Counted from the first letter of the stretch, positions 21,419 to 30,581 are shown. The stretch is 64,000 nt of DNA from a bacterium (GCA_024743115.1 JANSXC010000005.1:186001-250000); one strand, 5' to 3'. Numbers and translations are program-made. The notes: generated by a model not told the origin, from the sequence alone.

Positions 21419-24220
21419 ATGCCTGACTCGTCATTCTTTCGCCTCCTTCGCGACCGTGACGCAATGGAGGAGATCCTCGAGCTGAGTACGAAGGGTCAGC
21501 CGCTGCGCGGCGCCCAGGAACTCGGCATCGACAGCAAGCGCATCGAGCGCATTCTCGACCCCGGCAGCAGCGCTCTCGAGTCAACCGGCGGCTCGCACGG
21601 GCCGAGCGCGGATCTCGAAGCCGTGGTGCGGCTGCACGCGCGTCCCTCGTTGATCGTCAGGCAGGGTGAGGTCACGGTCGGCGACAGCAAGGTCTGGCAG
21701 AAGCGCTTCCGACATCACGATCGGCTCAGCGCCGCAATCGCCGCCGTCGGGCGCGTCAACGTCGTCAATCACGCGTCGTTCGACTGGATCGGCACGGCGT
21801 GGCAGATCGCCGAGAAGACGATCATCACGAACCGCCACGTTGCACTCGATTTCGCCGAAGACGACGACGCCGATTGGCCATTCGCCAAGGGCGCCAACGG
21901 TCGCACCATGGCCGCCAACGTCGACTACCTGGCGGAGCACGACCGAACCGAGGCGCGCAAGTTCCGCGTCTCGCGCGTGCGCTGGGTGTGGCACGGCCCC
22001 GGACCGACTTCCGACCTCGCACTGCTCGATGTCGAGGGTGACGACCTGCCGCCCCCGATCACGTTGTCCGAGGACGAATGCCGCGTGGATCAGTTCGTCG
22101 CCGCGATCGGGTATCCCGCGCGCGACAGCCGCAACGAGGATGCGGCCATGGCCCGCATCTTCGACAACATCTACGGCGTCAAGCGTTGCGCCCCGGGCCA
22201 GATCACCGAGCTGAGCAGCCGACGGATGGAACACGACTGCTCGACCCTCGGCGGCAACTCGGGTTCCGCGATCATCGACCTCGAAACCGGCAAAGCCGTC
22301 GGCCTGCACTTCGGGGGCTCGTTCAAGAAAACCAACTACGCCGTGCCGGCGGCAGCCATCCAGACAGCGCTGCAGCGCTCCGACACGAAGGTGAGCGTCG
22401 CGGCCAAGCCGGGTGGAGCCTCCGCAATCGGGAAGCCAACGGCCGCCAGCCCGGCTGCCGCGAGTGCGCCGACCGCGAACGCAGCGACACCCAGCGCGCA
22501 AGCGGTTACAGCCGCAGCACCGACCGTAGCTCCTGCGGTCCCCCCCCAGGCAGGCGCGATCGAACGTATCCTGCAACAGATCGCAACGGCTCGGCACGAG
22601 GTCGAGTCGGCGTTCGCGGCCCTCCGCACCCAGGTCGACTCGGCCAAAGACGCACTGCCCGCGAAAGCAGCCTGCACGCTGCTGGAGACGCTGCGCAACG
22701 AGCGCCGCGACGACGTGCTCGTCACGCTCGGCCGGTTGATCGTCGCTCGCGGCCAGAACCATCCGGCAGTGCACCGCCTGCTCGCGCAGGGCCAGATCGA
22801 GACCGGAGCGCTCGACGACGCGATCGACAACCTCGCGCAGACGGCTTCGGATCTCGACCGCCGGCTCGCGGCGGCGACCGACCCGACCGCGGCGGCCGAA
22901 GCGCTCTGGATTCGCCGCGAGCAGGCCGAAGTTCAGGGCCTGCTGGGTCGCGCCTACAAGCAGCGCTACGTCGAAGCCAACCCGACCCGTCAACAGCCGC
23001 GCTCCGCCGACGCGGAGAAGGCGCTGAAGTGCTACGGCGACACCTACCGCGCCTCGCCGGTCGAAAACCTCTGGCACGGCATCAACTTCGTCGCGCTGCG
23101 CCATCACCAACATCGACTGACGCGCATGTCGGAGAACGACCGCGACGCCGAGGCCGACCGCATCGCCACGGACATCCTGCGCAACATCGACGTGCTCGAG
23201 AAGATGGGACAGGCCACCGAGTGGGACGTCGCGACGCGTGCCGAAGCCGAACTCGCGTTGGGGCGCGATTCCGACTTCGCGGCGACGGTCGAGAAGCTGC
23301 TCACGCACGACGGCATGACCGCCTTCGTCGCCCGCAGTTTCCGCCGGCAGCTCGTGCAGGTCTGGGAACTCGAGGACGCGACGAGCCCGGGCCAGACCGT
23401 GCTGCCGCGGATCGACGCGTGGCTCACGGCAGCCCGGAAGGCGAAGTCCGCCGCGCTCGACGCCAGCGCGAGCACCGCCGACGCAGCGCGCATGCAAGCG
23501 CCGGCGAAGGCGGACGTTCAGACGACGACCGAGGACAATCGTGGCGTTCGCCGCGCCCGCAGCCTCGCACGCATCGGCCCGAGCTTCTACACGGGTGAGG
23601 GTTCCGGTTTTCTGCTCGATCCTGCGGCGATCTGGCCGGATTACTCGGGCGAGCCGAATCTCTTCCTGCTGACCAACGCGCACGTCTGCGATCCGGCGGC
23701 CAAGGAGGACGGCACCAAGGCGCCGTTCCATCCGCGCACGGCACGGTTCGCGTTCCTCGGTCCGACCGGCGAGATCGGGCGGGAGGTACTCGTCGCTTCG
23801 GCCGAAGCGCTCTGGTCCTCGCCGCCCAATGAACTCGACGCAACGCTGCTGATGCTCGAGAAGGGGCCAAAGACGGAGCTCTTCCCGCCGCGAGAATCGA
23901 TGCCCGTGACCGGCGACAGCACCGCGGTCGTCGGCTACCCGCTCGGCGGCAGCCTCTACTTCTCGGCCAACCAGAACGTCATCGGCAGCGTCGAGGAGCG
24001 CTACCTGACCTACACCACGAAGACCGAACCGGGCATGAGCGGTAGCCCGGTCGTCGATGGGGACTGGCAGCTCGTGGGCCTCCACCGTCACTACGCCCGC
24101 GAGAAGCAGCAGAACGGCGGCGTGCGCATCGATCGTATTCTCGCGGCGATCAGAACGGCCCTCGAACCGAAGTTCGGCAAACAGGGCCCGAAGCCATTCG
24201 CCGATCCGGCCAAGGACTGA
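21419..24220 (+). CDS. Double trypsin-like serine protease with a TPR-like middle domain
   Basis: 933-residue protein without a signal peptide. Order: a helical N-terminus (1-50) that could be an adaptor domain; a first S1 protease domain with His140 (I-T-N-R-H-V-A), Asp199 (S-D-L-A-L-L-D) and Ser281 (G-G-N-S-G-S-A); an Ala/Pro-rich linker (about 330-380); and a helical middle with 'AEVQGLLGRAYKQRYVEA' and 'ENLWHGINFVALRHH', resembling DUF4071 (MAP3K TRAF-binding-like, TPR) segments. A second S1 domain follows with His755 (L-T-N-A-H-V), Asp807 (L-D-A-T-L-L) and Ser874 (P-G-M-S-G-S-P). Both triads appear complete. Trypsin plus TPR/adaptor architectures occur in bacterial signalling and conflict systems; that role is inferred. 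A Ser/Thr kinase gene starts 63 nt downstream. Confidence 0.85.
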   Translation: MPDSSFFRLLRDRDAMEEILELSTKGQPLRGAQELGIDSKRIERILDPGSSALESTGGSHGPSADLEAVVRLHARPSLIVRQGEVTVGDSKVWQKRFRHHDRLSAAIAAVGRVNVVNHASFDWIGTAWQIAEKTIITNRHVALDFAEDDDADWPFAKGANGRTMAANVDYLAEHDRTEARKFRVSRVRWVWHGPGPTSDLALLDVEGDDLPPPITLSEDECRVDQFVAAIGYPARDSRNEDAAMARIFDNIYGVKRCAPGQITELSSRRMEHDCSTLGGNSGSAIIDLETGKAVGLHFGGSFKKTNYAVPAAAIQTALQRSDTKVSVAAKPGGASAIGKPTAASPAAASAPTANAATPSAQAVTAAAPTVAPAVPPQAGAIERILQQIATARHEVESAFAALRTQVDSAKDALPAKAACTLLETLRNERRDDVLVTLGRLIVARGQNHPAVHRLLAQGQIETGALDDAIDNLAQTASDLDRRLAAATDPTAAAEALWIRREQAEVQGLLGRAYKQRYVEANPTRQQPRSADAEKALKCYGDTYRASPVENLWHGINFVALRHHQHRLTRMSENDRDAEADRIATDILRNIDVLEKMGQATEWDVATRAEAELALGRDSDFAATVEKLLTHDGMTAFVARSFRRQLVQVWELEDATSPGQTVLPRIDAWLTAARKAKSAALDASASTADAARMQAPAKADVQTTTEDNRGVRRARSLARIGPSFYTGEGSGFLLDPAAIWPDYSGEPNLFLLTNAHVCDPAAKEDGTKAPFHPRTARFAFLGPTGEIGREVLVASAEALWSSPPNELDATLLMLEKGPKTELFPPRESMPVTGDSTAVVGYPLGGSLYFSANQNVIGSVEERYLTYTTKTEPGMSGSPVVDGDWQLVGLHRHYAREKQQNGGVRIDRILAAIRTALEPKFGKQGPKPFADPAKD

Positions 24221-24283
24221 AGCCGGCCCGCGGTCAGATCCGGTAAAGAGGGGTCCACTGCACCCCACGCCAAGCCTCGCCAC

Positions 24284-26596
24284 ATGACTTCCGAGATGGA
24301 CGAACATCACCCGCGGCACGTCGACCGCTACCGCATCCTCGATGTCCTGGGCGAGGGCGGCATGGGCGTGGTCTATCTCGCCGAGCAAGAGGAGCCGGTC
24401 AAACGCCGGGTCGCGCTCAAACTGATCAAGCTCGGCATGGACAGCCGCGCGATCGTGCACCGCTTCGAACAGGAACGGCAGGCGCTGGCCCTGATGGACC
24501 ACGAGGGCATCGCGCGGGTCTACGATTGCGGTACGAGCGAGCGCGGCCAGCCGTACTTCGTCATGGAGCTCGCCAAGGGCGTGTCGCTGACGCGCTTCTG
24601 CAAGCAACAGCGCCTGTCGCTGGACGACCGCATCCTCCTGATGCAGCAGGTCTGCGCTGCCGTACAACACGCGCACCAGAAGGGCGTGGTGCACCGCGAC
24701 CTCAAGCCCGGCAACGTGCTCGTGAGCGATGACGGTGGCCGCATGCAGGTCAAGGTCATCGACTTCGGCCTCGCCAAGGCAATGGGACAGAAGCTCGTCG
24801 AAGGCACGCTCTTCACCGAGGCCGGCCAGATCGTCGGCACGCCCGAATACATGGCGCCCGAGCAGGCGGACCCCACGAACCAAGACATCGACACGCGCGC
24901 GGACATCTACTCGCTCGGCGTCATGCTCTATCAGATTCTTGTCGGCTCGCTGCCGTTCCCGACACGGAAGCTGCGCCAGGAAGGCCTGCTCGAATGGCAG
25001 CGCGTGCTGCGAGAACAGGACCCGCCCAAGCCGAGCACGATGCTCATCTCGATCTCGGACAACCGGGCCGAAGTCGCCGAGCGGCGCCGCACCAGCGTGG
25101 GCGCACTCAAGCGCGTGCTCCAGAACGATCTCGACTGGGTCGTGCTCAAGGCACTCGCCAAGGAACGCAATCGCCGCTACCAATCGCCTTCCGAGCTCGC
25201 GGCGGACCTACAACGGTATCTCGATCACGAACCGCTCGTCGCCGGCCCACCGAGCGCGTTCTATCGGCTGCAGAAGATGCTGCGGCGCTATCGGGGCCAT
25301 GCGATCGTGGCGTGTCTGATCCTGCTCGCGCTGATCGGCGGCGGCATCACGACTCTCGTGCAGTATCTCCATGCCGAGGAGGCACGCGCCGAGGCGCAGA
25401 CCAACCTCGACACCGTTCAACGGCTGCTGGACTTCGCTGCGGCACACGTACTGCGCGACCGCGAACCGACGCTCTATCCCGCGACGCCGGACCGCGCGCC
25501 CGCAATGCGAGCATGGCTCGCCGAAGTCGATGAACGTGTCCAGCGACTCGAGTCGTACCGGGAGAGCGCCCAGCAGATCGACGTCGAAGACTCGACAGCC
25601 GCCAAGGAACTGCGCCGCGCGATCACGGACCTCGACGAGCTGATTCGACTGCGACCGCTCGTGGCGGAGCGGCTGGCCCGCGCCGAATCACTGGCCGAGC
25701 AGACGATCACGGCCGAGCTGGCGGCGTGGGGGCTGGCCCGCCGTGAGGTCGCCGAATCGCCACACTACGAAGGCGTCGAGCTGACGCCGCAGCTGGGGCT
25801 CGTACCGCTCGGGGCGAACCCGCAGGGCTATCAGGAGTTCTGGCACGCCTCGAGCGGCACCCAGCCGACGCGCCGCGCCGATGGCACGCTCGCCATCAAT
25901 CCCGAATCGGGCATCGTGCTGGTTCTGCTGCCGAAGGCCAACCAGGCCGCCAACGCGTTCTTCCTCAGTAAGTACGAGGTGACGCAGGCGCAATGGCAGC
26001 GAGCGATGGGACACAACCCATCACTCATGCGTCCGCCGGCTGCCCGCGTCGTCACGCGCCGGAGCGGCAACCGGATCGTTCGCATCCAGATGCATCACCC
26101 GGCCGAGAGCGTCAGCTGGCACCACTGCCAGGAGTTTGCACAACGGATGGACCTGCGCCTGCCGCGCGAAGGCGAGTGGCAATGGGCCGCGCGCGGCACC
26201 AGCGAACTGCCGTTCGTCTGGTCCGATGACGTCAGGCAACTCGGGGGCAAAGAGAACCTCTTCGATCTCAGCCGGAGTCCACGAGCACCCCAGCAGAGCG
26301 GCCTCGACTATGACGACGGGTATCCGCTCCACGCCCCGGTCGGGACGTTCTCGCCCAACGGATTCGGACTTCACGACATGCTGGGCAACGTGTCCGAGTG
26401 GTGTCAGGATCTCTACGAGAGCGATGACCCCACGGACTCAAAGCCATGGCGCCGCGTCTTCCGCGGCAGCAATTTCCACGTCCCCCTCGCGGTAGCAAGA
26501 GTCACGTTTCGCCAATACGACAACCCACGCGGCGTCAATCAGGTTCGCGGTGCACGTTTCGCACGCGACCTGCGCCGCAACGATAGCAGGAAGTAG
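24284..26596 (+). CDS. Membrane Ser/Thr protein kinase with a formylglycine-enzyme-like C-terminal domain
   Basis: 770-residue PknB-type kinase. Cytoplasmic kinase domain (about 10-310): glycine loop G-E-G-G-M-G-V-V-Y, V-A-L-K lysine, catalytic loop H-R-D-L-K-P-G-N, D-F-G-L-A, and Y-M-A-P-E-Q. A transmembrane helix lies near 341-365. Outside is a coiled helical stretch (about 365-480) and then an FGE/SUMF1-like C-lectin fold (about 545-765) with 'FFLSKYEVTQAQW', 'RLPREGEWQWAARG', 'NGFGLHDMLGNVSEW' and a final G-A-R-F. The Cys pair used by true formylglycine-generating enzymes is not seen, so it is more likely a sensor or binding domain. It follows the double-protease gene by 63 nt, suggesting joint action. 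An ATG at 24296 is an alternative start. Confidence 0.92.
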   Translation: MTSEMDEHHPRHVDRYRILDVLGEGGMGVVYLAEQEEPVKRRVALKLIKLGMDSRAIVHRFEQERQALALMDHEGIARVYDCGTSERGQPYFVMELAKGVSLTRFCKQQRLSLDDRILLMQQVCAAVQHAHQKGVVHRDLKPGNVLVSDDGGRMQVKVIDFGLAKAMGQKLVEGTLFTEAGQIVGTPEYMAPEQADPTNQDIDTRADIYSLGVMLYQILVGSLPFPTRKLRQEGLLEWQRVLREQDPPKPSTMLISISDNRAEVAERRRTSVGALKRVLQNDLDWVVLKALAKERNRRYQSPSELAADLQRYLDHEPLVAGPPSAFYRLQKMLRRYRGHAIVACLILLALIGGGITTLVQYLHAEEARAEAQTNLDTVQRLLDFAAAHVLRDREPTLYPATPDRAPAMRAWLAEVDERVQRLESYRESAQQIDVEDSTAAKELRRAITDLDELIRLRPLVAERLARAESLAEQTITAELAAWGLARREVAESPHYEGVELTPQLGLVPLGANPQGYQEFWHASSGTQPTRRADGTLAINPESGIVLVLLPKANQAANAFFLSKYEVTQAQWQRAMGHNPSLMRPPAARVVTRRSGNRIVRIQMHHPAESVSWHHCQEFAQRMDLRLPREGEWQWAARGTSELPFVWSDDVRQLGGKENLFDLSRSPRAPQQSGLDYDDGYPLHAPVGTFSPNGFGLHDMLGNVSEWCQDLYESDDPTDSKPWRRVFRGSNFHVPLAVARVTFRQYDNPRGVNQVRGARFARDLRRNDSRK

Positions 26597-26679
26597 ACCG
26601 CCCCATCCGGTGCGGCCCGGACAAGACCTGCGCGGCAGGGCCTACGCGGCCGGAAAACGCGGCAGAAGGGCCGCCGCGA

Positions 26680-26910
26680 TCAGGCGTCGCGGCCTTCGGG
26701 CGGAACGATGATTACGCTGACCGAGCCCCCGGGGTACACCTCGTCCCCCACGACGGAGCCTTCGGAGTTCGACTTGATCTGCGCACTCTCGACCTTCTCC
26801 TCGGAGTAGTCCGACCCGTTCTCGACCGTGAGGGTGACTTCGTGCCCCCCGCAATCAGCGCGGGCAGCCTTGACGGTCCAGTCCTTGAAGTTGGGGATGG
26901 TGTATGCCAT
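26680..26910 (-). CDS. Small acidic beta-rich protein, unknown
   Basis: 76-residue protein, not recognised. It begins M-A-Y-T-I-P-N-F-K-D-W-T-V and alternates short strands ('HEVTLTVENGSD', 'VYPGGSVSVIIVPPEG') with acidic residues, suggesting a small beta-sandwich. No signal peptide or membrane helix is present. It faces the kinase gene tail to tail, so it is not in that operon. Codon composition matches neighbours, which supports it as a real gene. Confidence 0.55.
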   Translation of the reverse strand: MAYTIPNFKDWTVKAARADCGGHEVTLTVENGSDYSEEKVESAQIKSNSEGSVVGDEVYPGGSVSVIIVPPEGRDA

Positions 26911-26974
26911 GGGCCGATTATCCGCGCGCCGGGAGCTGATTGCTACAGTGAGAAGCGAGCAGGCGACACACTCC

Positions 26975-27595
26975 TTACAAGCCCGGATAGCGCAGGTCGA
27001 TCTCGGCTCGACCTGCAGTCGCTTCCCGCAGGGCCACCTCGAACTCCGCCGCCCGATCGACCGGCACGTCGATCACGATTCGGGTCGACTCGCCATACTC
27101 CGCAATCCGAGGCTCCAGCGCCGCGCGATGCAGCACGCCGGCCACGGCACCGGCCCGAGCATAGTCGTGGCGCACGGTGACCTCCGCAGTCAGAACGTGC
27201 TCGACCACGGTCGCGACCTCGAGCGCCTCGCGCGCCGCGCCCCCATAGGCGCGGATCAGGCCACCCGTTCCGAGTTTGGTGCCACCGAAGATCCGACTGA
27301 CGACCACGAGTACCCGGGTCAGTTCGAGCCGATCGATCTGTTGAAGGATCGGCACGCCGGCCGATCCCGAGGGCTCGCCGTCATCACTGGACAGGAAGCG
27401 TGCGGCGTCCGCGCCGAGCCGCCAGCCGAACGCATGGTGATTGGCCTTGGGGAACTCCGAACGAATCTCCTTCAAGGCGGCAGCGATCGCCGCCTCGTCC
27501 TCGACCGGCACGACCGTCGCGATGTGACGGGAGCCCTTGATCTTGTCGGGCTCGTGACGGCAGCGCTCCGCGACGGTCTGGAACGATCGCAACAT
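26975..27595 (-). CDS. YigZ/IMPACT-family (UPF0029) protein
   Basis: 206-residue protein with the IMPACT N-terminal domain: 'KIKGSRHIATVVPVEDE', 'HHAFGWRLG', 'SSDDGEPSGSAGVPIL' and 'RIFGGTKLGTGGLIRAYGGA', all diagnostic of YigZ, followed by the ferredoxin-like C-terminal domain ('GESTRIVIDVPVDRAAEFE'). The family is linked to translation regulation in eukaryotes (IMPACT), while its bacterial role is not settled. The ATG at 27593-27595 gives normal length. It is divergent from the sulfatase at 27655. Confidence 0.93.
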   Translation of the reverse strand: MLRSFQTVAERCRHEPDKIKGSRHIATVVPVEDEAAIAAALKEIRSEFPKANHHAFGWRLGADAARFLSSDDGEPSGSAGVPILQQIDRLELTRVLVVVSRIFGGTKLGTGGLIRAYGGAAREALEVATVVEHVLTAEVTVRHDYARAGAVAGVLHRAALEPRIAEYGESTRIVIDVPVDRAAEFEVALREATAGRAEIDLRYPGL

Positions 27596-27654
27596 CGTGC
27601 CCCCATCGAACCTCAATCCTGCGCTGGATCCAGTTCGTGTGCTTGAATCTCGGG

Positions 27655-29028
27655 ATGCTCTGCACGTCTCGTCGGGCCAGCCTCCGGTCGGCCGCACTCG
27701 CAGCAACCCTGGCAATCGCGATGCTGGCGACGCTCGCTGCCCCGGTCTTCGCACAAGCCAGGCCGAACGTCGTCCTCTTCTTTACCGACGACCAGGGCTA
27801 CGGCGATCTGTCCGGCGCCGGCAACCCGACGATTCACACCCCGCACCTCGACGCGCTCGCCAGCGGTGGGATGAAGCTCACGCAGTTCTACGTCGGCAGT
27901 CCCGTGTGCTCACCTTCGCGGGCAGCCCTGCTGACCGGCTGTTACCCCAAACGGGTCAGCATGCACCGCCATGTGATCTTCCCCGAGTACGACTACGGAC
28001 TGCATACGGACGAAATCACGCTCGCGGACCTGCTGCGCGACGCCGGGTATCGCACCGGCTGCTTCGGCAAATGGCACCTCGGCCATCGACCCGGCCTGCT
28101 ACCACTCGACCAGGGCTTCGACCGCTTCGCCGGCGTGCCGTACTCGAACGACATGTCGCAGTTCCACCGCAAGAAGGGCAACAAGTACCCCCATCGCCTG
28201 CCGTGGATCGAGGATCGCAAGGTCGTCGAGTGGGAACCCGATCAGCGCCTACTGACGCGCCGGTCGACGGATGCCGCGATCGAGTTCATTACCGCCAGTC
28301 GCGGGGAACGGTTCTTCTGCTACGTGCCGTACTCGATGCCTCACATTCCGCTGTATGCGTCGAAGGAGTTCGAAGGCCGCAGCCCGCGCGGTCTCTACGG
28401 CGATGTGATCGAAGAGATCGACGCGAACGTCGGGCGCGTGATCGCGACTCTCGAAGAACTCGAACTCACGAACGACACACTGGTCCTCTTCTGCTCGGAC
28501 AACGGTCCATGGCTGCCGTTCAAGGAACGGGGCGGCTCGGCCGGTCCGCTGCGTGGCGGCAAGGGCTCCAACTGGGAGGGCGGGCAACGGGTGCCATGCA
28601 TCGTCAGCTGGCCGGGTGTCGTGCCAGCCGGCCGCGTGTGCCGCGAGGTGGCGACAGCCATGGATGTGCTGCCCACGATTGCGCGGTTCGCCGGCTCCGA
28701 GCTCGCCTCCCAGCCGAAGATCGACGGCCACGACATCAGCACGTTGCTGCTGGGCAAGGCTGGTGCGAAGTCGCCGACCGAAACGTTCCTCTACTACACG
28801 GCCAAGGGCGAACTCGCCGGCATCCGTCGTGGTCCGTGGAAGCTGCTCTTCGAACACGGCCTGTTCCACGTCGAGCGCGACATCAGCGAACAATGGGATC
28901 GGCGCAAGTCCTCGCGCGAGCTCGTTGCAGAACTGACCGCGCTCGCGAAGGATCGCGATGCCGAGATCACCGCGAACATGCGGCCGACCCGCAAGGTCGA
29001 CGCGACCCTGTTCGACTCGGCTCGCTGA
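27655..29028 (+). CDS. Secreted Cys-type sulfatase (arylsulfatase A-like)
   Basis: 457-residue sulfatase with a signal peptide ending near A-P-V-F-A-Q-A. Visible are the metal site 'NVVLFFTDDQGYGDLSGAG', the formylglycine signature 'SPVCSPSRAALLTGCYP' (C-x-P-S-R), 'FGKWHLGH' with the active-site Lys and His, and 'LVLFCSDNGPWL' with the second pair of metal ligands. The compact C-terminus (R-R-G-P-W-K-L-L-F-E-H-G) is typical. The likely function is desulfation of carbohydrates. The ATG at 27655 is preferred to a GTG at 27637 because it gives a normal signal sequence. It is only distantly similar to the sulfatase at 14337-15788. Confidence 0.95.
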   Translation: MLCTSRRASLRSAALAATLAIAMLATLAAPVFAQARPNVVLFFTDDQGYGDLSGAGNPTIHTPHLDALASGGMKLTQFYVGSPVCSPSRAALLTGCYPKRVSMHRHVIFPEYDYGLHTDEITLADLLRDAGYRTGCFGKWHLGHRPGLLPLDQGFDRFAGVPYSNDMSQFHRKKGNKYPHRLPWIEDRKVVEWEPDQRLLTRRSTDAAIEFITASRGERFFCYVPYSMPHIPLYASKEFEGRSPRGLYGDVIEEIDANVGRVIATLEELELTNDTLVLFCSDNGPWLPFKERGGSAGPLRGGKGSNWEGGQRVPCIVSWPGVVPAGRVCREVATAMDVLPTIARFAGSELASQPKIDGHDISTLLLGKAGAKSPTETFLYYTAKGELAGIRRGPWKLLFEHGLFHVERDISEQWDRRKSSRELVAELTALAKDRDAEITANMRPTRKVDATLFDSAR

Positions 29029-29059
29029 TTCGGCGCGCGGGCGCGGCCAGCCGGGCGAC

Positions 29060-29377
29060 TCAGTCGAGCCGATGGGCACGCAGTTCGGCGGCGAGCCGCC
29101 CGGTCAGGGCCAGCCGGACCATTCGACCCTCCGCTCGGAGGGACCACCAGGGATAGCGCCAGGTCGCGGGGTGATTGCGCTCGACCATCACGTGTCCGAG
29201 CCAGGCGAGCAGATAGGCGGCAAACGGCACCGCTGACATCGTCCACGGACACTGCTTGCACAACGCAACACCCGTCAGGCCGACCGCCACTACCGCCGCG
29301 ACGTAGTGCAGCACCCGGCAACCGACCGTTCGGTGCTGGCCGAGATACCACGGCCAGAACTGCCCGAAGCTCGTCAC
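29060..29377 (-). CDS. DUF962 (Mpo1-like) membrane protein
   Basis: 105-residue protein with two hydrophobic segments (about 23-42 and 48-65). The family pattern is present: F-x-x-F-W-P-W-Y-L-x-Q-H near the start, a conserved R-V-L-H-Y, W-L-G-H-x-x-V-E-R-N-H-P-A-T and W-R-Y-P-W-W-S-L. Mpo1, the yeast relative, is an iron-dependent dioxygenase for 2-hydroxy fatty acids; the conserved His residues fit. It starts with GTG at 29377, overlapping the stop of the COQ4-like gene by GTGA, so the two genes are coupled and may both act on lipids. Confidence 0.87.
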   Translation of the reverse strand: MTSFGQFWPWYLGQHRTVGCRVLHYVAAVVAVGLTGVALCKQCPWTMSAVPFAAYLLAWLGHVMVERNHPATWRYPWWSLRAEGRMVRLALTGRLAAELRAHRLD

Positions 29378-30060
29378 GCCGCATCCACGGCCCGGCGCGG
29401 CAGGAAACCGCCCGCCGCCGGGATCTCGGCCGGCAGACCGACGCGCTCACGCCAAACCGCTAGCGGTACGTCCCAGCCCTCTTCCCAACGCTGGGCGAGA
29501 AACGGCCTGGCGTGGCGGCCGAGCTGGTAGCCGTGCGAGATGTGCGCCATGACGTCCCCGAGCCGATCGGGCTCCTTGGCGACATAACGCAGCAGTCCGC
29601 CGGTCGTGATCACCGCCGCGAGCGGCCGCCACGTCTGCGCCAATTCGAACGCCTTGACCGCCAGTTCACCCAGCCGATCGGAGTCGATGCCCGTGACGAC
29701 GTGCCAGAGATCGTGGGTCTGCCGCATTCGCATCAGCACCCAGTCCAGGTCGTTCTTTACCTCGAGCTTGCGATAGTAGTCGGCATCGAACCCGTGCTCA
29801 CGAATGTGGCGGGCGAACTCGTGGCCGAGGGTCCCCACCGGCAGCTTCGCGAGTGCCTCGACGTCCACGGGCTGCGCCAGGTAACGCTCGCGCATCAACG
29901 CCGCGACCTCGGCATCTTCGCTGACACGCTCGACGATGCCCTTCGTCGCTTCGATATCCTTCAGTCCGTCCTCGATGTCGAAGACAGACTCCGTGCCCTC
30001 GGGGTTGCGGAGCATTCCGATGACGCCGCGGAGTGTACGAACGTAGGACAGCAGTGACAT
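29374..30060 (-). CDS. COQ4-family protein
   Basis: 228-residue protein of the COQ4 family. It contains 'HDLWHVVTGIDSDRLGE', an exact HDxxHx11E motif, preceded by the usual region 'LGHEFARHIREHGFD' and followed by a helical part with 'ISHGYQLGRHARPFLAQRWE'. COQ4 acts in quinone biosynthesis in eukaryotes and binds lipid and metal; the bacterial role is less clear. The start at 30058-30060 (ATG) gives 'MSLLSYVRTLRGV'; an upstream in-frame start near 30120 adds residues without similarity. It is translationally coupled to the DUF962 gene. Confidence 0.88.
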   Translation of the reverse strand: MSLLSYVRTLRGVIGMLRNPEGTESVFDIEDGLKDIEATKGIVERVSEDAEVAALMRERYLAQPVDVEALAKLPVGTLGHEFARHIREHGFDADYYRKLEVKNDLDWVLMRMRQTHDLWHVVTGIDSDRLGELAVKAFELAQTWRPLAAVITTGGLLRYVAKEPDRLGDVMAHISHGYQLGRHARPFLAQRWEEGWDVPLAVWRERVGLPAEIPAAGGFLPRRAVDAA

Positions 30061-30581
30061 GGCACCGGTGATACGGTGACCGGGCACGGCGGTTCCGATC
30101 CTGATCACCTGGGACGGCAACTGGCGTAAATCGCGGCATCAGGACAATTCCGGTGTCGCCCTTCGCTGGCGACGCATGACGTGCCCACCCACGGGATCTC
30201 CCCGACGCACGATGCCACACTCGCGAGCCCGCAGTCGGCGATGATCAACCCGGTCGACGAAGCCTGCGGACCCTACCTAGTGGTCAACCCCGAGACCCCG
30301 ACGGAACCAGGCTCGATACTCGGTAGTCACCGCAAGAAGACGGTGACCGGGACCCTCAAGCCGACAGCCGCCCTACCGATGTTGAACCCGAACGAGATCG
30401 ATCGCGGTCGATGCCTGCCCAGGAGTTGCCAGCGATCGAACTCACGAAGTTCAGAGAGCTGTAGCCATCGGCAGGTCGGCGAGCCCTTGGCCGTCTGCGT
30501 AGCGTGCCCGTCAGGTGTTGGAGGAGACCTGCCGCGGCACGCTGCCCGACGTTTCGAGTAGCCTGTCGGGCGCTCGCAGCC
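30061..30581. other. 520-bp intergenic region with one hairpin
   Basis: This lies between the divergent COQ4-like and amidohydrolase genes. I see no convincing gene: a frame open at 30181-30561 has poor coding character and no recognisable motif. A perfect 7-bp hairpin, GTCACCG at 30326-30332 with CGGTGAC at 30341-30347 and an 8-nt loop, sits in the middle. Promoters for both flanking genes must lie here, but no clear -35/-10 pair stands out. Confidence 0.4.

Noticed and set aside
21581-25183. 1200-codon antisense frame under the double protease and kinase genes
   Set aside because: Both underlying genes have clear catalytic motifs. The antisense product is low-complexity Arg/Val/Asp-rich with no domain.
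30181-30561. 126-codon open frame in the intergenic gap
   Set aside because: No ribosome site, no recognisable motif, and irregular composition compared with neighbouring genes.
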